Below are positions 7,253-12,167 of a stretch of 12,668 bases of DNA, piece after piece. The stretch is taken from contig JBLFZF010000079.1 of assembly GCA_047610145.1 (NCBI GenBank), positions 1 through 12,668 on the forward strand, read 5' to 3'. The DNA comes from CAJXZP01 sp047610145 (GTDB taxonomy: Bacteria > Bacteroidota > Bacteroidia > Flavobacteriales_G > Salibacteraceae). A program made the position numbers and the translations under genes. The number at the start of each line of letters is the position of its first letter. Within the stretch, counting starts at the first letter, position 1. A model generated the notes under the pieces. That model was not told the DNA's origin. It worked only from the letters and a program-made list of their open reading frames with translations, and made no database searches.

Positions 7253-7615
7253 TTAACTCAATAATTTATCAATGGTGTCAAGTAACTCTTCTGTTTGAAA
7301 AGGTTTGGTCAGATAGCAATCAGCTCTAGAAAGAACCCCTTTTTTAATTTCTTTATTTTGGGCACTGGAAGTAATAAAAATGAATGGAATTTTATTGGTC
7401 TCGGGTTTTGATTTGAGAAACTCAAGGACTTGATACCCATTCACTTCTGGCATCGCAACATCACAAATGATGAGATTAGGTTTTCTTTTCTGTATAGCCT
7501 CCATTCCTTCTTGGCCGTCACTGGCAGTAGTCACCTGGAAATTGGAGAGTTCGAGAAGCTCTTCTAAGTTTTCTCTAATAGTTTGGTTGTCTTCAATAAT
7601 TAGAATGTTTTTCAT
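7253..7615 (-). CDS. Single-domain response regulator (CheY-like)
   Basis: The 120 residues are a complete receiver domain and nothing else: the acidic pair Glu8-Asp9, phospho-acceptor Asp52 in IICDVAMPEVNGY, Thr82/Ser83 in FITSS, and Lys104 in LTKPF. With no output domain it must act by binding another protein, either as a relay to a distant partner or as a modulator of the neighbouring kinase. It lies just upstream of the PAS kinase gene on the same strand, so the pair is probably cotranscribed. The ATG at 7615 puts MKNILIIEDN at the N-terminus, as is normal for the family. No Shine-Dalgarno sequence is seen. Confidence 0.95.
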   Translation of the reverse strand: MKNILIIEDNQTIRENLEELLELSNFQVTTASDGQEGMEAIQKRKPNLIICDVAMPEVNGYQVLEFLKSKPETNKIPFIFITSSAQNKEIKKGVLSRADCYLTKPFQTEELLDTIDKLLS

Positions 7616-7829
7616 AGACTAGCGTTTTGGATAAGCGTAGAGAGGAATATCATATTGGTAATGTAACATAATTATCTTTAGTAATAGGTTTTATGCTGTT
7701 ATTATTTGTTCATTCACCCAATACGAATCTGTTTAGAAATTATCGAGTCTATCTGGCTAGACAGGCCGGCAGGATAAAGGCTAATGAAATATAGGTTAAT
7801 TGCTTTACTTCAGGAAGGAGTATTGTATT

Positions 7830-7881
7830 AACTATCATGATGAACTATCATGATGAACTATCATGATGAACTATCATGATG
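7830..7881. repeat. 13-bp tandem repeat, four exact copies
   Basis: The unit AACTATCATGATG occurs four times without a mismatch (7830, 7843, 7856, 7869). Each unit carries the palindrome ATCATGAT, so the array shows the same two-fold symmetric site every 13 bp. It lies in the intergenic region about 160 bp before the small membrane protein gene. Exact copies suggest recent expansion by slippage, so copy number may vary between strains. Confidence 0.85.
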
Positions 7882-7981
7882 AAAATCATCTTCAAACGAG
7901 TTGGAAATCACATAATAAGGAAAATAACACCTTTACATTTGTGAGCAAACAGTCACGTACTAAGTGAAAGCCTATAATCAC

Positions 7982-7989
7982 TAATTTTG
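7982..7989 (+). promoter_or_regulatory. Candidate Bacteroidota minus-7 box (TAATTTTG)
   Basis: TAATTTTG fits the Bacteroidota minus-7 consensus TAnnTTTG and lies about 53 bases before the start of the small membrane protein gene. No TTG at the expected distance of the minus-33 box is obvious, so this is tentative. Confidence 0.3.
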
Positions 7990-8042
7990 AAATAATTATT
8001 CATTTAAAAATAATAACCATGATAAAGATAAAATAATACGAT

Positions 8043-8276
8043 TTGAGCATTAACGGTATAGTATGGAGAACATATTTAACGATGGCAGTTGTTGTTGTTA
8101 TTTTCGGATTCCTGAATCAATGGGCACTTACCGCTGTGCTGGCATTTACAGTCGCTGTTAGTTTCATAGTAGGAATTACTGTGACTATTGTGAAACTGAA
8201 GCAGGTATCCACTGAGAAAAAGAGTGATAAGTTATCTCCGGTGAAGAAAGGAATAAATATTTGGGAAGCGGCTTAG
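8043..8276 (+). CDS. Small two-helix membrane protein, function unknown
   Basis: 77 residues from a TTG start, or 64 from the in-frame ATG at 8082. Two hydrophobic stretches (about 11-27 and 29-50) are joined by a very short turn, so this is a hairpin or one long bent helix. A Lys-rich polar tail (51-77, KLKQVSTEKKSDKLSP and on) probably faces the cytoplasm. I chose the TTG because it gives the first helix its full length and a preceding Trp-Arg-Thr-Tyr flank; starting at the ATG would cut that helix to about half. I do not recognise a characterised family. It lies among stress genes on the same strand as the eRF1-like and HPF-like genes. Confidence 0.5.
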   Translation: MSINGIVWRTYLTMAVVVVIFGFLNQWALTAVLAFTVAVSFIVGITVTIVKLKQVSTEKKSDKLSPVKKGINIWEAA

Positions 8277-8314
8277 CGTGATTTCTCCTCTGAAAATATC
8301 AGCGAGAAAACGGT

Positions 8315-8341
8315 AAAATTATTTTAGAATAAACTCTAATA
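8315..8341 (+). promoter_or_regulatory. 27-bp shared upstream element, copy B (before the eRF1-like gene)
   Basis: 26 of 27 bases match the minus strand of 4849-4875 before argB. Here it ends 13 bases before the ATG at 8355. Both copies point toward their gene, so relative to each other they are inverted and enclose about 3.4 kb. A shared promoter or leader is the simplest reading; the edge of an old rearrangement is another. Confidence 0.55.
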
Positions 8342-8354
8342 AACAAGTAACAAA

Positions 8355-8738
8355 ATGTCAATAAAAAATAAACTGGGAATTTGGATGGATCATTCAGAAG
8401 CACATCTGATAGCGTTTAAGAAAGAGCCCTTCCCATTAACAATCATCAGCACCACGTTTAACCATGAAGATATGGAGGCTGCATTAAATAGGAGCGAACA
8501 TCTTATGCATAATAAGCGGTAACAACAACAAGCGGCCTATTATAAAAAGCTGGGGGATGCTATCACACCTTATGAAGAAGTACTTTTATTTGGCCCAACG
8601 GATGCTAAGACCGAGTTGTTAAATGTATTACAATCTGATCTTCGATTCGACAAAATTAAAATTGAAGTTCAGTCGGCCGATAAAATGACGAAGAATCAAG
8701 AAAATGCTTTTGTTCAAAAGCATTTTTTAATGCAATAG
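8355..8738 (+). pseudogene. Bacterial eRF1-like (translational machinery protein) gene with an in-frame TAA
   Basis: The frame runs from the ATG at 8355 to TAG at 8736-8738 (127 codons before the stop) and is broken only by TAA at 8520-8522, codon 56. Before it the protein has LGIWMDHSEAHLIAF; after it come YYKKLGDAITPYEEVLLFGP, TDAKTELLNVL and FDKIKIEVQSADKMTKNQ. Together these are the WIDHxxA start, the GPxxAKxEL core and the terminal EV-x-ADKMT-x-NQ part of the short eRF1-domain-2-like family that databases call translational machinery protein (recognised from memory). The stop sits in CGG-TAA-CAA-CAA-CAA, where relatives are Gln-rich, so a single CAA to TAA change explains it. No frameshift is present. 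Either the gene is recently dead, the stop is read through, or two half-proteins are made. It is followed by the HPF-like gene. Confidence 0.75.
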
Positions 8739-8820
8739 TGTTTATCCATAATCATTGTTAGAAAAAAATATTAGTGATTAAATTACTGTACAACCAACCT
8801 TTTTAAAATAATAAGTAGAT

Positions 8821-9123
8821 ATGACAATTCAATTTAATACAGACAAAAACATATCAGGAAACGAAAAACTTGAAACCTATATAAACTCCACTATAGCTGA
8901 TGGATTAGACAGGTTCAGCGATCACATCACTCGGATAGAAGTGCATCTCTCGGACGAGAATGGCCGTAAAAGCGGGGAAGATGACCAACGTTGTATGCTT
9001 GAAGCAAGACTGGAAAATAGACAACCCATTGCTGTCACCAGCCACGCAAATACTGAAGAGAAAGCCGTAAATAAAGCGCTTGGTAAATTAAAGACTTTAA
9101 TGGAAAAATATAGAGTCAGCTAA
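8821..9123 (+). CDS. HPF/RaiA-family ribosome-associated protein
   Basis: Proteins of this family bind the 30S decoding region and hold ribosomes inactive in stress or stationary phase. The 100 residues follow the beta-alpha-beta-beta-beta-alpha pattern: strand 1 (MTIQFNTDKNI), helix 1 (NEKLETYINSTIADGLDRF, 14-32), ITRIEVHLSDENGRK (37-51), DDQRCMLEARLENRQPIAVT, and helix 2 (TEEKAVNKALGKLKTLMEKY, 78-97). The blocks VHLSDENG and QRCMLEARL mark a subfamily separate from classical E. coli HPF/YfiA. There is no C-terminal dimerisation domain, so it is a short form; whether it makes 100S dimers cannot be said. It lies 82 bp downstream of the broken eRF1-like gene and about 0.7 kb from the opposing bS21-like gene. 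No Shine-Dalgarno sequence precedes the ATG. Confidence 0.92.
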   Translation: MTIQFNTDKNISGNEKLETYINSTIADGLDRFSDHITRIEVHLSDENGRKSGEDDQRCMLEARLENRQPIAVTSHANTEEKAVNKALGKLKTLMEKYRVS

Positions 9124-9660
9124 AGAAAATAATTAAATCCTACTACCAAAAATAAAATGAAATGATAACTGCTCTTGCTTCTGATCAAAAAATATTAGAG
9201 TGCTATTTGGTAGAACCAAGTGCTAAGATTGCCGAGATACTATACAGTCTTTACTATGCGGATATCTTTCACTATCGTCTTTAGGTATTAAAACCCGAGA
9301 GGATGCTTTTGATTAAATTCGAAAATTATGGAGAGAGAGAAATTTGTTCAAATCCAACTAATTGTAACTACCCAAATTCCAGGATCGGAAAATAGCGAAC
9401 TGACTTGGTTGATGCTTTATGTTTGTCTTGCTTATCATTATAAATTTATATTTTGTGGTTTATTAGGAGGAGTCTTTGGGTTAGATTTGTAATACAATGG
9501 TACATAGCCGTAACGACCAACCATTGGTTTGAACAATTTGTATATGTTCCTACTTTATGGTTTGTACTTTATCGGCTGATACAAATAGTATTTGGACCGA
9601 ATGAAAAAGAAGTCCTCGGAAAAGCGGTTAGAAAATTTTTATTCTGTATTTATTACCTCA
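9124..9660. other. Stretch of short, doubtful frames, possibly gene debris
   Basis: These 537 bases hold only short frames on the plus strand. From 9162 a frame gives 40 residues (with AEILYSLYYADIFHY) to TAG at 9282. From 9328 another gives 54 residues (MEREKFVQIQLIVTTQIPGS at its start, a hydrophobic end) to TAA at 9490. A third from a TTG at 9453 gives 94 residues rich in Trp, Phe, Tyr and Ile, and runs into the bS21-like gene on the other strand. The first and third share a frame, with stops at 9282 and twice more between them. None is recognised. The frames look like remains of one or two genes cut by stops and shifts, but chance frames in AT-rich DNA cannot be excluded. Confidence 0.3.
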
Positions 9661-9849
9661 TTATTCTTTGCCATATTTATGTAATTTGTACTGGGCTTTC
9701 AATAGTTCCGTACGCCTCGCGACAGATGGCTTGGTAAATTCTTTTCGTCTCCTTAATTCATCTCGGAGTTTTACTTTTCGGTGTTTATTTTTATACCGTT
9801 TTAACATTCGTTCGATGGTTTCCCTATCTTTTCGTTCTATTATTATCAT
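9661..9849 (-). CDS. rpsU: Ribosomal protein bS21, probably a second copy
   Basis: Small, strongly basic protein of the 30S platform near the 3' end of 16S rRNA. From the ATG at 9849 the 62 residues line up along their whole length with Bacteroidota bS21: MIIIERKDRETIERMLKRYK at the start, RDELRRRKEFTKPSVARR (the R-x-L-R-x-R-x-x-F-x-KPS block), and KAQY at 51-54. In this phylum bS21 helps to hide the anti-Shine-Dalgarno sequence, and Tyr54 is reported to contact it (from memory); that Tyr is kept. An alternative ATG at 9864 adds five residues (MIKNN); I prefer 9849 because the family begins MLIIxxKDxE. No Shine-Dalgarno sequence precedes either start. It lies about 50-65 bp downstream of a universal stress protein gene, not in a tuf-type ribosomal neighbourhood, so it is probably a paralogue tied to stress. 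Confidence 0.85.
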   Translation of the reverse strand: MIIIERKDRETIERMLKRYKNKHRKVKLRDELRRRKEFTKPSVARRTELLKAQYKLHKYGKE

Positions 9850-9914
9850 ATTATTTTTTATCATTTGACTGCGTGATATACGTATCTTTTATATTTATTT
9901 ACACCAAGGACTCA

Positions 9915-10415
9915 TTAAAAAACCAAAGCTGGGATTTCACCTTGTAAAATGAGTCGTTTGGTATTGTAGTCGTTAAATACTCGTTCAAAAAAGTTTTTAT
10001 TTTTTTGCTCAAAAGCAAGCCAGTCAGGAGAAATAGAATTGACCAAGGCAATAACGTCTTCCGCTTTTTTATCTCCAAATATCCGGTGGAAAGTTGGTTC
10101 TTTATATCCTAGCAAATTTTTAAATACATTTATCATTTCCTGATAAGTACCTTCAGCTTCGCTTATGTCCTTGTCTGAAAAAATGATTACTTGGAGGTGA
10201 GCATCCAAACTCTCTGTGAGGGTGGTAAGTATTTGTAGATTATCAATCTTTGTATCATCCATATCCATCATATAAAGTATTTTTTGGACAGGTCTCCACA
10301 CCGTTTGAGGTTGGACAACCAATACTGGACAGTCTGCTTCTTCTGCAATCATTGTTTCATAAGTTCCAAACCATTCATTTAGTGTAGTGAGATCACTTCG
10401 TCCTTCGATGACTAA
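9915..10415. repeat. Direct repeat unit 1 (3' part of the universal stress protein gene)
   Basis: Aligns without gaps to 12168-12668. By hand I count about 59 differences in 501 bases (about 88% identity) and 19 in 166 residues. The match starts at the stop codons and is cut by the window edge at the other end. Downstream sequence after the stops is unrelated. Confidence 0.9.
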
Positions 10416-10739
10416 TAGGAAAGGATCTTTTTCGTCCATCATGCTGATGACCTTAGTTTGAGAAACTCCTATTGCTACATCACAATATACATTTCTCCAG
10501 ATATGCTGTACCTCAAGATATAATTTACGCAAGTGAAGTATTGCTTTCTCTTTCAAAGAGTTAAAATCTAGATTGGGATAGGGCAACCCCCCACCTACCA
10601 CAGTAGCAGGGCTTTTTAGCTTAGCTATTGCTAATAAAATTGCAGGTGATTCTAAGCCTTTAGCTAAATTAACGCCATAAGTTATTACCGGATTTAGTTT
10701 TGTATAGTCGTTGAGCAGAATAAATATTTTCTTTTTCAT
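9915..10739 (-). CDS. Tandem-domain universal stress protein (UspA family)
   Basis: 274 residues, two Usp-like halves: about 1-143 (MKKKIFILLNDYTK, then VIEGRSDLTTLNEWFGTYE and DCPVLVV at its end) and about 150-274 (VQKILYMMDMDDTK to LILQGEIPALVF). This is the two-domain form common in Bacteroidota. The nucleotide-binding pattern G-x2-G-x9-G-S/T of ATP-binding members is only partly present in the first half (GRSDL, then a later Gly) and absent in the second, so ATP binding is doubtful. Usp proteins support survival under starvation, redox or membrane stress, usually without a known enzymatic activity. The gene is about 88% identical to the partial copy at 12168-12668. It is followed by bS21 and preceded by a broken small gene and MscS, all on the same strand. 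Confidence 0.93.
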   Translation of the reverse strand: MKKKIFILLNDYTKLNPVITYGVNLAKGLESPAILLAIAKLKSPATVVGGGLPYPNLDFNSLKEKAILHLRKLYLEVQHIWRNVYCDVAIGVSQTKVISMMDEKDPFLLVIEGRSDLTTLNEWFGTYETMIAEEADCPVLVVQPQTVWRPVQKILYMMDMDDTKIDNLQILTTLTESLDAHLQVIIFSDKDISEAEGTYQEMINVFKNLLGYKEPTFHRIFGDKKAEDVIALVNSISPDWLAFEQKNKNFFERVFNDYNTKRLILQGEIPALVF

Positions 10740-10818
10740 AATTCCTTTTTTTAATGGTCTTAAAATAAAAGTAAACCTTGAAGGTATTAATTGGACCTTA
10801 CGATTAAATACTTAATAC

Positions 10819-11133
10819 TTACCTTTCGTTTTTAATTTTCACCTTGCTCATAAACGCTACTAACTTGATGTCAGCATAAATTTCATAAGATGATACAATT
10901 TTTCCCTGGTTCCCCTCCTCACATTCAATCTAAAAGAAGATAGACATATCACTTGGGTTGGATGCTCCCTCAAAAGGGAAATACTCAATAATCCACATGT
11001 TTTTTTGGGCATATATTTTCCCTGATTCAAAGTATTCCATTTTATCTTTTTCAATAGTAAAGGAAGAAGTAACCCCATTTTATTTTAAGGTTAATAAAGT
11101 ATTAATGAGGGTATTGTATTTTGTCTCAGCCAT
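10819..11133 (-). pseudogene. Small conserved Bacteroidota gene with two in-frame stops
   Basis: The minus-strand frame from the ATG at 11133 reads 104 codons to TAA at 10819-10821, broken by TAA at 11080-11082 (codon 18) and TAG at 10930-10932 (codon 68). Pieces: MAETKYNTLINTLLTLK; then NGVTSSFTIEKDKMEYF through YFPFEGASNPSDMSIFF (residue 67); then IECEEGNQGKIVSSYEIYAD and on to KNER. The pattern N-terminal YNTL-x-L, central FEG-x-SNP-x-D-x-S and C-terminal G-x-KG...Y-x-IYAD matches a small (about 100 residues) uncharacterised family that databases often label phosphoribosylpyrophosphate synthetase without good reason; this is from memory. No frameshift is present. It is probably a young pseudogene between MscS and the universal stress protein gene; readthrough cannot be excluded. 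Confidence 0.65.
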
Positions 11134-11185
11134 GATGAGATTATTTTTTGTGCCATGTTTACTAATAATTAAGCTAAAATAATCT

Positions 11186-12070
11186 CTATTCTTTTTTGGT
11201 TTTGATATAACCAAAAGTACCATTTTGTTGAGGTACTAAATCATTGACATTTCTCAACCATAAATCAGTTTGTAGAAATGGTATTTCAATATTATTCTTT
11301 CGAAATAATTGAATTATTCGATACCTCAAATCACTTTTTACAAACTGTATTCGTCGAAACTCATAGCTGTAAAAATGAATTACAAAATCCAATGAGGAGT
11401 TGCCAAAGTCTTTAAATTGTATTTCCGGTGCTGGTGCCTTTAGAATTTTATTATGTTCCTTGGTTGCTTGAAGTAGGAGGGATGTAACCGCTTCTACATC
11501 TGATTTATAGGCTACACCTATACTAAGTTGAAACCGTGTTGATGTTTTGTTGTGACTCCAATTGGTGGCATTATTTCCTGCTAATTTGGAGTTGGGAATA
11601 AGGATGGAAATACGGTCGAGTGTTTCTACTTTGGAAGTCCGAACACCAATACTGGTGACTGTACCTATGATTCCATTTGTTTCTATCACATCATTTACCT
11701 CTACCGTTCCTTCAATTAGTAAAATAAGCCCTGAAATCAAATCATTGAAAGTTTGCTGTAGCCCAAGTCCAACACCAACTAATAAAGCCGCAGCGCCACC
11801 CCACAAAATGGATAGTGAAATACCTACAGCCTCTAAAGCCAGGAGCACAGCTCCGGTATATATGATGTATTTTACAACCTGCAAAAAAGCAAACTGTCGA
11901 CCTTTATCAACCTTTTTACGTTTGAAAAATCGGTAAGCAATTCGATTGATAGACCATATTAGAAAGCGAACAATCAAAAAGACTGCTAAGACTAATATAA
12001 TTTGGAAAATGTTTACATGGAATTCGCCAAAATTGATAATATTATATTCAAGAATTTCTGTTAGATTCAT
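11186..12070 (-). CDS. MscS-type small-conductance mechanosensitive channel
   Basis: Opens under membrane tension to release solutes after osmotic downshock; sits in the inner membrane as a heptamer. The 294 residues are close to E. coli MscS (286). Three membrane helices are visible: TM1 about 21-41, TM2 about 65-86, TM3 about 87-120. TM3 is the pore helix with its Gly/Ala pattern (GGAAALLVGVGLGLQQ) followed by the kinked amphipathic part (FNDLISGLILLIEG). The beta domain follows (NDVIETNGIIGTV, VETLDRISILIPNS with the family's PNS), and then the alpha/beta vestibule. Three helices make this the minimal form, without extra N-terminal or periplasmic domains. It lies between two near-identical universal stress protein genes. 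The ATG at 12070 follows an AAAAGAA tract with no clear Shine-Dalgarno sequence. Confidence 0.95.
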   Translation of the reverse strand: MNLTEILEYNIINFGEFHVNIFQIILVLAVFLIVRFLIWSINRIAYRFFKRKKVDKGRQFAFLQVVKYIIYTGAVLLALEAVGISLSILWGGAAALLVGVGLGLQQTFNDLISGLILLIEGTVEVNDVIETNGIIGTVTSIGVRTSKVETLDRISILIPNSKLAGNNATNWSHNKTSTRFQLSIGVAYKSDVEAVTSLLLQATKEHNKILKAPAPEIQFKDFGNSSLDFVIHFYSYEFRRIQFVKSDLRYRIIQLFRKNNIEIPFLQTDLWLRNVNDLVPQQNGTFGYIKTKKE

Positions 12071-12101
12071 TTCTTTTAAAAGATTTTTTTAATCAACGGA
12101 C

Positions 12102-12119
12102 TAAGAGCATTAAGAGCAT
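12102..12119. repeat. Two exact 9-bp direct repeats upstream of the MscS gene
   Basis: TAAGAGCAT occurs twice in tandem (12102-12110 and 12111-12119), followed by the partial third copy CAAGAGACT. It lies 32 bases before the MscS ATG, where a regulator could bind; it may also be slippage. Confidence 0.4.
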
Positions 12120-12150
12120 CAAGAGACTCAGGATCTCTAAATAAGTAGGC

Positions 12151-12166
12151 AGCCTATAACGAGGCT
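12151..12166 (-). terminator. Weak hairpin after the partial universal stress protein gene
   Basis: AGCCT and AGGCT pair around a 6-base loop just past the stop of the gene that enters from the right edge. No T run follows, so termination would be weak and readthrough into the MscS gene is plausible. Confidence 0.25.
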
Positions 12167-12167
12167 A

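Larger units (their letters stand above)
7616..8042. other. Intergenic stretch, no intact gene
   Basis: This 427-bp stretch lies between the divergent response regulator gene and the small membrane protein gene. It holds the 13-bp tandem repeat (7830-7881) and a TAATTTTG box (7982-7989). A 33-codon plus-strand frame from an ATG at 7693 (MLLLFVHSPNTNLFRNYRVY then LARQAGRIKANEI) has no support beyond being open. Near 7760 a GC-rich patch, GACAGGCCGGCAGG, stands out from its AT-rich surroundings and may come from a dispersed repeat. Confidence 0.5.

Noticed and set aside
7693..7794. 33-residue frame in the response regulator upstream region
   Set aside because: It is short, has no recognised similarity and no supporting signal; it overlaps a GC-rich patch that may be a dispersed repeat.
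8277..8314. TTTCTC/GAGAAA hairpin as a terminator of the small membrane protein gene
   Set aside because: The stem is only 6 bp of mostly A-T pairs and no T run follows.
4849..8341. Invertible segment bounded by the 27-bp inverted copies
   Set aside because: No recombinase gene is in the window, and both copies lie just before start codons in the sense direction, which fits a shared leader better. Kept only as a test in the findings.
9453..9737. 94-residue hydrophobic plus-strand frame as a membrane protein gene
   Set aside because: It starts at TTG, its last 77 bases are the reverse of the well-supported bS21 gene, and its composition (Trp, Tyr, Ile, Phe) is typical of AT-rich chance frames. 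Its first part is mentioned only as possible debris.
5101..11082. Stop codon reassignment (TAA or TAG read as an amino acid) to explain the in-frame stops
   Set aside because: Intact genes in the window stop at TAA or TAG at their expected family lengths, and the argD TAA lies inside the argC start, so these are real stops.
10860..11182. Frames of 72 (minus) and 74 (plus) residues between the universal stress protein and MscS genes
   Set aside because: Both are shadows of the stop-interrupted frame at 10819-11133, which carries the recognisable motifs; their own translations look random.
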